Below, piece after piece: positions 10,190 to 18,705 of a DNA stretch of 64,000 bases. The stretch is taken from assembly GCA_022843805.1 (NCBI GenBank), contig JALHMY010000038.1:16962-80961 (forward strand), given 5' to 3'. Source of the stretch: Fuerstiella sp. GTDB lineage: Bacteria; Planctomycetota; Planctomycetia; Planctomycetales; Planctomycetaceae. The number at the start of each line of letters is the position of its first letter. Within the stretch, counting starts at the first letter, position 1. A program made the translations under genes and the position numbers. The notes below the pieces were generated by a model, which was not told the DNA's origin, did not search any database, and saw nothing but the letters and a program-made list of their open reading frames with translations.

Positions 10190-11278
10190 ATGAACATCGA
10201 TATCAGTCGCATCACTCGCACATTCGGTGCTTTTCGGGCACTGGATGATGTTAGCCTGAATATTGGCGACGGCGAACTGGTTGCTCTGCTGGGTCCGTCC
10301 GGGTCCGGAAAGACCACACTGCTGAGAATTATCGCCGGCCTCGAAACAACCGATGCGGACTGCAAAGGCTCGGTCTCGTTTAATGAAGTTGACGTTACAA
10401 ACAAGGCAGTGGGTAAGCGAGGCGTGGGTTTCGTGTTTCAGCACTACGCTCTGTTCCGGCATATGACGGTGTTTGAGAACATTGCGTTTCCGCTGCGAGT
10501 CCGGCCGCGATCCACACGTCCCTCCGGAACAGAAATCAGCCGAAGGGTTCAGGAGCTGCTTGATCTGGTGCAGCTTGGCGGACTGGCAAAACGATTTCCT
10601 GCTCAGTTGTCAGGCGGACAGCGACAGAGAATCGCACTTGCAAGAGCTCTGGCGGTCGAACCACAGGTACTGCTGCTGGATGAGCCGTTCGGAGCGCTGG
10701 ATGCACAGGTGCGCAAGGAACTCAGGACCTGGCTTAGAAGACTGCACGATGAAATTCATGTGACAAGCGTTCTGGTTACCCATGATCAGGAAGAAGCTCT
10801 TGAGGTTGCCGACAGAGTCGTGGTGATGAATAAGGGCCGTATTGAACAGGCCGGGTCCCCGGAAGAAGTTTTTCATCAGCCAGCAACAAAATTTGTCATG
10901 GAGTTTCTGGGTCAGGTAAATGTCTTTCATGGACGAGTGGCTGCTGGAAAAGCGAGCCTTGGGAACCTGACTGTGGAATACCCGGCCTGGCCGCATGAGG
11001 AAGAACGAGCAGCCACGTTTTATATGCGACCCCACGAGCTGGATATCCGAAAGCATCCCAGTGATGGAGCCAGTCTGGCTGCCAGGGTGACTCGGGTGAA
11101 TCCGGCTGGTTCGTCAGCTCGCATTGGGCTGCAGACAGCTGATGGCGTCGATCTGCTTGTGGAGCTAACTCTTGACCGATATCGCGATCTGGACATCAAA
11201 CGCGGGGATGATGTCTTTGTCTATGCAAGCCAGACACGTGTCTTTGTCCCGGACTATGAAGTGGACTACGCGATCTGA
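10190..11278 (+). CDS. cysA: Sulfate ABC transporter ATP-binding protein CysA
   Basis: Cytosolic ATPase of the importer. Walker A is GPSGSGKTT near residue 38, the ABC signature [15 protein letters not shown] near 143, and Walker [14 protein letters not shown] with the H-loop [10 protein letters not shown]-terminal TOBE-like domain (from about residue 240: [25 protein letters not shown]) matches CysA. The ATG at 10190 follows GGAAG; a TTG at 10184 is less likely. It ends the four-gene importer operon. Length is 362 residues, normal for the family. Confidence 0.95.
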   Translation: MNIDISRITRTFGAFRALDDVSLNIGDGELVALLGPSGSGKTTLLRIIAGLETTDADCKGSVSFNEVDVTNKAVGKRGVGFVFQHYALFRHMTVFENIAFPLRVRPRSTRPSGTEISRRVQELLDLVQLGGLAKRFPAQLSGGQRQRIALARALAVEPQVLLLDEPFGALDAQVRKELRTWLRRLHDEIHVTSVLVTHDQEEALEVADRVVVMNKGRIEQAGSPEEVFHQPATKFVMEFLGQVNVFHGRVAAGKASLGNLTVEYPAWPHEEERAATFYMRPHELDIRKHPSDGASLAARVTRVNPAGSSARIGLQTADGVDLLVELTLDRYRDLDIKRGDDVFVYASQTRVFVPDYEVDYAI

Positions 11279-11546
11279 ACAGCAGTCGCAGATTGGAATT
11301 CATGAGGTTGAATTTCGAATTCGGCAAAAACTGCTGGACGCAGACTTTGAATGATTTTGTCGTCGAGATCGCTTGAGTAAAGATCAACAGAACGGTCGGA
11401 AAAGTCGATATCTGTGCTCAGAGGGCATTAAACTCGACCTGACCGTGCTGACCGGAACACCGGAGGCTGCGGCAGCCTTAGCGGCTGCCCCTGGCAGTAA
11501 CATTACCAATTTCGACCCTGGCTGACCGAAGCACGGAGGCTCCAAG

Positions 11547-13112
11547 GTGCGGTTTCTCAACAGGTTTGTCCTTTCGCTTGTCGGCGCAGGCTGGCTTTCG
11601 TTCGGTATTCTTACCGCTTCCGCGCAGGACGATGGATTCGTACTGATGCTTCGGCAGGTTGCTGATGAATCGGATAACTCGTCAGTTCAGGAAACTGACA
11701 GTCTGCTGGCCGTGGATGCCGCCGCGGAAACCGAGCTCAGTGAAGTCCCTTCTGCCCTGCCCCCGGCTTCCCCGGAAGATTTTGAGACACAGCTCCGAGT
11801 GCTTCAGCAGAAGCTGCAGGTTCTTGAGCAATCTCATCAGCAGCTTCTTGACGCCGAAGAAAAGCGAAAAACTGCAGACAAGAGCAAAGCATCGTCAGGT
11901 GAAAAGGGAAAAGCCGATTCCACTGACAGCAAATCAGCGCCGATTTGGACCGACATGTCCACCGACAAATGGACCGTGAAACTGGGTGGCCACGTTCAGG
12001 CCGACTACATCAACTGGGCAAATGCTGATCCCGCTATTTCAGGAACGCAGGATTACTTTGAGTTCCGCCGTTTGCGGCTGGTTGCGGATGGTACGGGCTA
12101 TGGAGTTTGTGACTTTCGTCTGCAGATGACTCTGGAACCGGAAACGGTTGGCGAATCACCGCCCGGAACTGCAACATCACCTGACGTAAAAGACGCCTAC
12201 TTCACGATGAACGAAATCCCGTGGCTCGGCAGAGTTCGCATTGGAAACTTCTTCGTTCCATTCAGTCTTGAACAGGTCACTAACGACACAAACAACATTT
12301 TTATGGAACGTTCGATTCCGACGCAGGGAGTCTTTGCTGCAGACCGCGAGGTGGGTATCGCCGCCTATAATCAGTCGGACAACCAGCGATTTACGTGGGC
12401 GTCTGGCATATTCTTTGACAGTATCTCCGATACGATCAAGGAGCGAATTGATGACAATCAGGGTTACCGAGTGAGCGGGCGCATGACATGGCTTCCCTTT
12501 TACGATGAACCATCCAACGGCCGATATCTGATTCATACGGGTGTAGGTGTTCTGCATACTGATGATCAGGACAACCGAGTTCGTGCCCGTTCTCGTCCTC
12601 AGATTCGCGAGGGGCCCCGGGTGATTGACAGCGGGGTGCTGGCTGCTGATCGTTACACCACCGGAAACCTCGAACTGGCGGCAGTCATGGGGCGTGTGAC
12701 GATTCAAAGCGAAGCATTCCTTTCATCGATTTCGCTGACGGGTGCTGAAGCAGTTACGATTCATGGGGCGTATGCTCACCTTAGCTGGTTCATTACAGGG
12801 GAAAATCGAATCTATGAACGATTTGGCCAGCATGGTGCGCAGTTTGGTCGCAACGTTCCCTATTCAAATTTCTTTGTGGTCCCCGGCTCCATCAGCCCCG
12901 GAGCATGGGAGGCCAAGACTCGCTGGTCTCACCTGAATCTGGATTCAGTCAACGCCGGGCAGTACAACGATATCACTACTGGCTTCAACTGGTACTGGTC
13001 GGACCGCACTCGCATTATGTTCGACTGGATTCATCCTGTTACGAGCAGCGACACCACGTTTGGAGAAACGCAGTCCGACCTGCTGGCCATGCGATTTGAC
13101 TTCAACTGGTAA
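11547..13112 (+). CDS. Phosphate-selective porin O/P-type outer-membrane porin with coiled-coil N-terminus
   Basis: Begins with GTG after ACGGAGG. A signal peptide (ending LTASAQ) is followed by an acidic stretch, a coiled coil (about residues 80-115, LRVLQQKLQVLEQSHQQLL) and then a beta-barrel starting WTVKLGGHVQADYINW. The pattern DYFEFRRLRLVADG with VRIGNFFVPFSLEQVTNDTNNIFMER is that of OprP/OprO porins, and the protein ends in aromatic FDFNW. The coiled coil would trimerise the barrel. Planctomycetes often have such porins. Being 270 bp behind the sulfate importer suggests an anion channel, sulfate or phosphate; the substrate cannot be read from sequence. Confidence 0.88.
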   Translation: MRFLNRFVLSLVGAGWLSFGILTASAQDDGFVLMLRQVADESDNSSVQETDSLLAVDAAAETELSEVPSALPPASPEDFETQLRVLQQKLQVLEQSHQQLLDAEEKRKTADKSKASSGEKGKADSTDSKSAPIWTDMSTDKWTVKLGGHVQADYINWANADPAISGTQDYFEFRRLRLVADGTGYGVCDFRLQMTLEPETVGESPPGTATSPDVKDAYFTMNEIPWLGRVRIGNFFVPFSLEQVTNDTNNIFMERSIPTQGVFAADREVGIAAYNQSDNQRFTWASGIFFDSISDTIKERIDDNQGYRVSGRMTWLPFYDEPSNGRYLIHTGVGVLHTDDQDNRVRARSRPQIREGPRVIDSGVLAADRYTTGNLELAAVMGRVTIQSEAFLSSISLTGAEAVTIHGAYAHLSWFITGENRIYERFGQHGAQFGRNVPYSNFFVVPGSISPGAWEAKTRWSHLNLDSVNAGQYNDITTGFNWYWSDRTRIMFDWIHPVTSSDTTFGETQSDLLAMRFDFNW

Positions 13113-13126
13113 GGGAGTTGTCAGCG

Positions 13127-13669
13127 ATGCGGAACAGACAAGCTTTATCCCGAAGAATAATCAGTCGACTCCTGCGGGACGGCATACTGGCCGTTCTGAC
13201 TGGGGCGTCCGGGCTGTCGGTGGCCCGAGCTTTTGCCTCGGAGGCTTCCAACCACTGCTGCAGCCATTGCAGGGCGAACCTGCAGTGTCGCCGAATATGT
13301 CGGCTGGTTCGGGAAGACAAAAAAGTTACGATCACCTGCTGGGGCAGCGAGAGTGAAGACTTTTGTGTACCTGGACCGAGCCAGCAGAAATGTGAGCACT
13401 GCGAGAATGTCTGTACATGCGACAAAAAATCCGAGGAACAGCAGAAAGTCTGTTCCCAGCCAAAACGCTGGATCTGGAGAGAATGGCAGCCGTCACCGAC
13501 TGCGAAAATATTCACTCGGAAGAAGCTGATGAAGCGGACGGAAACTAAAACAGTTCCTGGCTATAAATGGGTTGTGGAAAACCTTTGTTCGGCTTGCGCG
13601 AGCAGTTGCAGTGACGCTGAAATTGTGCCGGGTGCTGACGTTCCACCAAAACCGACCGACCTTCGGTAA
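13127..13669 (+). CDS. Secreted cysteine-rich protein, unknown function
   Basis: About 180 residues from the ATG at 13127, which follows GGGAG with good spacing; a TTG at 13118 is in frame. A basic N-terminus (SRRIISRLLRDG) and a hydrophobic run ending ARAFA form a signal peptide. The mature chain has many cysteines in CxxC or CC pairs (CCSHC, CEHC, CTC, CSAC), and the phrase KTVPGYKWVVENLC near the C-terminus. It starts 14 bp after the porin gene and is surely co-transcribed. The cysteines could form disulfides or bind metal. I do not recognise a named family. Confidence 0.72.
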   Translation: MRNRQALSRRIISRLLRDGILAVLTGASGLSVARAFASEASNHCCSHCRANLQCRRICRLVREDKKVTITCWGSESEDFCVPGPSQQKCEHCENVCTCDKKSEEQQKVCSQPKRWIWREWQPSPTAKIFTRKKLMKRTETKTVPGYKWVVENLCSACASSCSDAEIVPGADVPPKPTDLR

Positions 13670-13727
13670 AGTCGCAGTGTTTCTCCGAAGTGGATGGTAT
13701 GGGACGCCGGAGAACTCGGATGGCGGA

Positions 13728-13888
13728 ACGCCGTCCCAATAACACCCGCACCCCTCCGTTCACCAGCCCCCTCCCGATCTCGCTGCCGCTCGCTCGACCT
13801 CCCCCAACTTTGTTGGGGGAGGAGCTGTTTATAACCTCCCCTCCCGCGCAGCGAAGCGAAGTGGGAGGGGAGGTTATGCGGGAGGCAT
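13728..13888. repeat. GC-rich interspersed repeat, copy 1
   Basis: Modular intergenic repeat: AACGCCGTCCCAATAACACC, a CCCTCCCGATCTCGCTGCCG block, a hairpin CTCCCCCAAC...GTTGGGGGAGG near 13801-13822, then TATAACCTCCCCTCCCGCGC and a second hairpin of CCTCCC...GGGAGG type. The same modules recur at 57545-57990 and 63733-64000. It ends about 5 bp from the stop codon of the leftward gene at 13893. Confidence 0.85.
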
Positions 13889-13892
13889 TCGT

Positions 13893-15146
13893 TTACGGTT
13901 TGCCTGGCACAACATGGGCGAATCGTTTACGAAATGCCAGAAAGTCCTGACGAGTTGTCACCCAGAGAAAGCATTTTCCACTTTCATCGGTGCGCACATC
14001 CAGGCCCAGCTGAAACTTGTCTCCCAGCAGCATCAGAATGCGGGATGGGGAGACTTTGTCCGGCTTTCGTGAATATTTGAGCTCGTTCAGATTCAGCTGG
14101 GCTGCGTTCAATTCCCATGATGACTGAAAAGCAGCAACCTGCAGTTTATCAGCAACAGCTTTGATGAAGCCGCCGACTTCCACATCCTCCACATCAACTT
14201 CAATTGACTTGTAATAGTTGGGCAGAATCGTGCTCATCGCTTCTTTGGTCTTCCACCCGACCGGCCAGAGATTGCTCGATTCATTCCCCAGCTCGACTTC
14301 GATGAGATATCCTCCGCCAGCGTCGGGATTCTGAAGTGGTCGAAACCCAAGTCCGAACTGCGCCAGAGCGATCGCCAGAGCAGTTCCTTTGCTGAATCCT
14401 GTCAGATCCTGCTCCAGACTGTCCACATCATCCAGGACCAGGAACGCTCTTTCCTTCGCCGCTTCAGTGAACGTCAGTCGAAAGGCTTCAGGCAGTTTTA
14501 GTGAGTCAATGGCTTCCATGGGCGTTCTCAGAATCACAGGTTCGGACACTGCAGGCGCCAGAAGTCGAGTGACAACGGAAAACTGTTCCGTCGTAAGACC
14601 CCAGGTTGGGCTGGATGATGGAGGACCGGAAGCGCCCCAGATGCTGATCTGTTCAAGGAACTCGATTATGGGCTGAGTTCGTGAAATTTCGAATCGACGG
14701 TCCTGCATGATAATTCGACCATCGGCTTCCATGATGCCAACGATCAATGCGGTACGAGTACCATTTCGGTCCAGATTCTCAACACGAGTCCGTTCGCCCG
14801 GTCGACCCTCACGAAACCGAACGGCAAACCCCAGTTCCTGAAACACTCGCCCCCACTTCTGAGCATTGATGCGGTAAGATGGCTGAGGTTGTGTCAGCAC
14901 ATCAATCTCCAGTGCATAAGACTCCGTTCCGGCAACGGGTGGTTGCGTAAGCTGCCCGGGCAGTTCATCCGCCGCAACAGTGGCACCTCCCGTGATGAAC
15001 AGGCTGAGCAGGGCAGCAAATGTCAGTGCGGCAGCTTTGATACAGGTCGAAAGCTGTATGCAGCAGCAATGGCGAAGCATTTTCCAGCGACCAGTCGTCA
15101 AAGAATTTCGAACACCGTTTTCCGCAACGTTCGTTTTATTCTTCAT
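13893..15146 (-). CDS. Exported protein of unknown function in the YhaO/YhaN-like operon
   Basis: About 417 residues from the ATG at 15146, chosen because the frame upstream runs into the preceding ATPase gene. A hydrophobic helix (AALTFAALLSLFITGG, ending ATVAA) is a signal peptide. The middle part is unfamiliar. The last 110 residues, with FIKAVADKLQVAAF, VSPSRILMLLGDKFQLGLDV and GKCFLWVTTR, resemble the short STN/secretin N-terminal fold in pattern only. It follows the ATPase gene by 53 bp and is probably co-transcribed, although an exported protein is an odd partner for a cytosolic DNA-processing ATPase. Confidence 0.7.
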   Translation of the reverse strand: MKNKTNVAENGVRNSLTTGRWKMLRHCCCIQLSTCIKAAALTFAALLSLFITGGATVAADELPGQLTQPPVAGTESYALEIDVLTQPQPSYRINAQKWGRVFQELGFAVRFREGRPGERTRVENLDRNGTRTALIVGIMEADGRIIMQDRRFEISRTQPIIEFLEQISIWGASGPPSSSPTWGLTTEQFSVVTRLLAPAVSEPVILRTPMEAIDSLKLPEAFRLTFTEAAKERAFLVLDDVDSLEQDLTGFSKGTALAIALAQFGLGFRPLQNPDAGGGYLIEVELGNESSNLWPVGWKTKEAMSTILPNYYKSIEVDVEDVEVGGFIKAVADKLQVAAFQSSWELNAAQLNLNELKYSRKPDKVSPSRILMLLGDKFQLGLDVRTDESGKCFLWVTTRQDFLAFRKRFAHVVPGKP

Positions 15147-15199
15147 GTCGTTTCTACCAATCGTTACATAATTGTTGCCACCGCAGCTGACCTGACTGT

Positions 15200-18100
15200 T
15201 CAGGCCGCTCTGAAGGATCGTGCAGTGCTGGCCCATGCGATCCAGTCGGTAACCTCCGCCAGATCAGGCTTTCGGCCGCTGCGAATGATTCGTTCACCTT
15301 CCTTTGAATTTGAGAACGGTTCGACAATCGCCAGCAGCTCAAGTGGTTTTCGTCGGGCGAGATCATCCGGATCCGTAATTCCACAGCCGACCAGCAACTG
15401 GACATCATGTCCCCGAAGTTCGGGAACCTGACACATAAGACGTGACTGTGCCTGCCACTGTTGAACAACGTTCGCTGTAATTCGTCGCTGGTTCAGCTGC
15501 TGAGCAAGCCTGTCAGCATTGATTGTCAGCAGGTCTTCAACAGTTCTCACACCGCAGGACGAAAGCGAATCGGCGGTCTTCGGTCCGATTGAAGGCGCAG
15601 AATCCACGCTGCTGGCGCGACTCAGGAAGAACCGGAGATTCCTTCCTCCTGCGGTGGTCATGGCGACCGGTCGTTCCTGCACGGAATGATCGCTGACGGA
15701 TTCCTGAGAGACAAAGGGCTGAGCGGAAACGGATTTCAGCCGGGCTGCCGCTCTTCTCCGGCGAGCAAGTCGGCGCGCTCTTCTCTGGACGTCATCTCCG
15801 CCATCTGAAACTAGTGGCCTTCGTCGAGACAATGATCCGGACTGGCGGATGCGGTCGCGTCTCTGAGGCCGTGCCTGATCCGCGACGCCAGTTTCCGCAG
15901 AGGTCGCAGGAGCCGGACGAACGCGTGCCATACTGCGGACGGAAAATCTTGAACGCATTGTGCGTGCGTCCTCCAGTGTTCGGGAGTGCTGCCCCCAGCG
16001 AGCCCAGTTGATCGCCTGCTGTCGATCGATGAGTCGGCCTGCACGGCGAAATCTCCCACCTGTTTCCGTTCGCTGAAATGCGGTAATGCGATCAAAGACG
16101 GTTTCAGGACGAAGAGCGGCCAGTTCTTCAACTGTTCGAATACCGGCCGCGTAAAGTAGAGCCGCATCACTGCGACGCAGCATTGGCACACGACAGGTAA
16201 GTTCTGCCTGCCCCTGCAGCGCTTTCAGACGTTCGGCTGACAACAGGTATCCGCGTGCCCGAGTCAGCTCCTCCAGTCGGGAAATCGGCTGGTTCAGCAA
16301 ATCATCGACCGAACGAATTCCGGCCGCACGAAGGGCCTCCAGTTCGCTCAGATTAATTCCAGCCAGGTCATCAACATCATGATCCACCTCCAGATAATAT
16401 AACCAGTTGGCGGTTGAGGTCGGAGAATTCTGACGCAGCTCAGCCGATGGTACCGAAATGGTCTCTGTCGATACTGCAAATACGGGAACCTGAGTCAGCG
16501 CAGCCTGGACGGGAGTACTTTCAGCCACAGTGATCAGTTCTGCCGGAGGTGTCGCCACGACTGATACAAAGGTCGGGGTAGTCATCGGCGGACTGATTGT
16601 CCGGGCTTCTTCAACATATGCCTTTAAAACCGGGGCTGAATCCATAGCCAGTGAATGCCCGTCGAATGAACGCACGTCTGCACGGAACCTCAGAAACAGA
16701 TCACGCACATCCTTCTGACAGGTAAAGAAAATGATCTGCTGACCGTCCGCAGCCAGCTCGTTCAGCAGCTGAACGACTGCAGATGCACGAACATCGTCCG
16801 ACGTTATGAAAACGTCATCAAGAATCAGCGGAACATGACCTCCCGTTTCCTTTCGTACCTGAATGAGCGCCAGTCGCAGTGCAAGAGCAACCTGATGTCG
16901 CGTACCCCGGCTTAGCTGAGCGATAGTCAGCGGTTCTTTCTGATGGGATGTCTGCACCAGCAGCTGAGGTGCCAGTGCAGAGCCGAGAATCTGACTGCAT
17001 TCCCCTTCCGTCAGACGGCTGATAAAAGCGGACGCCAGTTCCAGGGTCCTCGGATGGCAGCGCTGCTTCAATCGTTCAATGACTTCCTTCAGCGAGATCT
17101 CAGACTGATCGAGTATTCGTTTTCTATCTTCCAGAAGCACGATCTGCGCATCGATTTCAGCGATCTGTGCCCGCAGGCTGTCAATTTGTTCAAGAGTAGC
17201 GGCCGCCGCCATTTCCTGCCGAAGACGCTCCAGCACAGCTCGACGGGCATGACTCGCCTCGTCATGTGCTCCTCGTTCCGCAACAAGGCGAGTGCGTTCT
17301 GATCGAAGTCGGGACAGGTTTTGCTCCGTCTCTTCAATCGAGGCGGAAGCATGAATACCGGCAAAACTGCCGGCTTCCGAAGGCCGGTGAATTGAATGGC
17401 TGCAGATACTGCTGCCCCGAATTCCGGTATGCACCGACTGCGACAGAGGCGACAACACATCGTCAGCTCGTCCCAGTTCACTTCGCAGGCTGGCAATGCG
17501 TTCCTGCAGCAGCAGTTCCATCTGAGCGGCATCGCTGCAGCTTCGCGCTGCCAGCAGGTGTTCCAGAGAATCCTGGTGCTGTGAGACCGCGTCTTCGTGG
17601 CGACTCAGATAGCGGCAGAGTGCGGCCATCTCTGTTTTCAGATGGCTGATGGTGAGTTCTTCGTCATTCCAGTCTGCGTCGCTGCCCATGACCCTGCGGC
17701 CACGGTTTGCAAGCAACTGCACCCGGTCTTCCAGCCGGGACAACAGCGCACGAACTGAAATCAGTGAATCGGCAGGACGGAATTCTCCATCAGACTTCAA
17801 ATCCGCATTCAACAGACGTACATCTGACTGCATCGATTCGCGAATGCTTTTCCAGCGTTCCAGACGACTCGTGAGTGTTCGGATCTGAGCATCAATGGAA
17901 ACGCGATCGAGTGGCACAATATTGCGTCGTCGAAGTTCGACGAGCTGACGTTCCAGACGGTGAATCTCTGCGTCCAGTTCCGCCCGTCGGAGATCGATCC
18001 GCTCCATCTGAGCCGTGATACCATCGATTTCACGGATCAGCGACTGCAGTCGTTCCGGCAGATCAGCGCTCGGCCGACGCAGCCCATTCAGTTCGTAGTG

Positions 18101-18673
18101 CAGTTCCTGCTGTCGACGGCGCAATTCGGCAACACGGTGCAGAATGCCTTCCTGCAGTCCATGTCCGTCCCGCTCTCGAACGGCCTGATGAAGGGCCATC
18201 TCCGCGGCACGAATTTCCGGTTCAACAGGGGACAGCCGAGTACCGGATTCGAGACAAAGACGCGTCAGCAGATCAAAGCGGTCGGCATCTTCATAACCGG
18301 GTGAAAAGACCTCTCTGAATATCTCTTCGGTCACCCATGACGGGAGATGGTTATCCTGCTGGGACACAATTCGATCATCGTGTACGTCCGTAACTCGAAC
18401 TGTCTCCTCACCGCTCACTTCGCGAATGCGATGAAGTCGCCTGATGGCCGACGGAGTACGAAAACGCAGCGAACCGCCTTCGGACACGGGACGATCCCCA
18501 TACCCCGGGCCGCTGGACGAAAATCCGAACAGCAGCCCCCGCAGAAACCTGACAACGGTCGTTTTTCCACAGCCGTTAGGTCCCCAGAAGACTGTAATGC
18601 CGGGCGACAGACTGTCGAGCGACAGGTCGCTGAGAATTCCAAACCGATTCAGGTGCAAATCTGTCAGATGCAT
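15200..18673 (-). CDS. YhaN/SbcC-like SMC-type ATPase with two C-terminal DUF4332 (HhH) domains
   Basis: A 1157-residue fusion. Residues 1 to about 660 form a split ATPase: N-terminal MHLTDLHLNRFGILSDLSLD with Walker A GPNGCGKTT, a coiled coil rich in RLE/LRR, then the C-lobe signature LSRGTRHQVALALRLAL and Walker B VPLILDDVFITSDDVR. This layout matches YhaN-type AAA ATPases. Two DUF4332 domains follow (about 768-907 and 1014-1157), each with helix-hairpin-helix patterns such as GIRSVDDLL and GVRTVEDLL, joined by a very basic linker (ARRLARRRRAAARL). The ATPase motifs look intact. The gene lies 32 bp behind a YhaO-like gene. DNA or RNA binding by the C-terminus is inferred. Confidence 0.85.
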   Translation of the reverse strand: MHLTDLHLNRFGILSDLSLDSLSPGITVFWGPNGCGKTTVVRFLRGLLFGFSSSGPGYGDRPVSEGGSLRFRTPSAIRRLHRIREVSGEETVRVTDVHDDRIVSQQDNHLPSWVTEEIFREVFSPGYEDADRFDLLTRLCLESGTRLSPVEPEIRAAEMALHQAVRERDGHGLQEGILHRVAELRRRQQELHYELNGLRRPSADLPERLQSLIREIDGITAQMERIDLRRAELDAEIHRLERQLVELRRRNIVPLDRVSIDAQIRTLTSRLERWKSIRESMQSDVRLLNADLKSDGEFRPADSLISVRALLSRLEDRVQLLANRGRRVMGSDADWNDEELTISHLKTEMAALCRYLSRHEDAVSQHQDSLEHLLAARSCSDAAQMELLLQERIASLRSELGRADDVLSPLSQSVHTGIRGSSICSHSIHRPSEAGSFAGIHASASIEETEQNLSRLRSERTRLVAERGAHDEASHARRAVLERLRQEMAAAATLEQIDSLRAQIAEIDAQIVLLEDRKRILDQSEISLKEVIERLKQRCHPRTLELASAFISRLTEGECSQILGSALAPQLLVQTSHQKEPLTIAQLSRGTRHQVALALRLALIQVRKETGGHVPLILDDVFITSDDVRASAVVQLLNELAADGQQIIFFTCQKDVRDLFLRFRADVRSFDGHSLAMDSAPVLKAYVEEARTISPPMTTPTFVSVVATPPAELITVAESTPVQAALTQVPVFAVSTETISVPSAELRQNSPTSTANWLYYLEVDHDVDDLAGINLSELEALRAAGIRSVDDLLNQPISRLEELTRARGYLLSAERLKALQGQAELTCRVPMLRRSDAALLYAAGIRTVEELAALRPETVFDRITAFQRTETGGRFRRAGRLIDRQQAINWARWGQHSRTLEDARTMRSRFSVRSMARVRPAPATSAETGVADQARPQRRDRIRQSGSLSRRRPLVSDGGDDVQRRARRLARRRRAAARLKSVSAQPFVSQESVSDHSVQERPVAMTTAGGRNLRFFLSRASSVDSAPSIGPKTADSLSSCGVRTVEDLLTINADRLAQQLNQRRITANVVQQWQAQSRLMCQVPELRGHDVQLLVGCGITDPDDLARRKPLELLAIVEPFSNSKEGERIIRSGRKPDLAEVTDWIAWASTARSFRAA

Positions 18674-18705
18674 TGCTTTAAAAATCCTTGAATAATCCCT
18701 GAGTT

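Noticed and set aside
11377..11520. Short Ala-rich frame before the porin gene (ends TNFDPG)
   Set aside because: No ATG and no RBS; could be a gene remnant but nothing identifies it.
13905..13920. TGGCAC-type match resembling a sigma-54 promoter
   Set aside because: It lies at the 3' end of a coding gene and leads nowhere; it shows that such matches arise by chance.
13690..13950. 86-residue plus-strand frame
   Set aside because: It runs through the GC-rich repeat and into the antisense of the gene at 13893.
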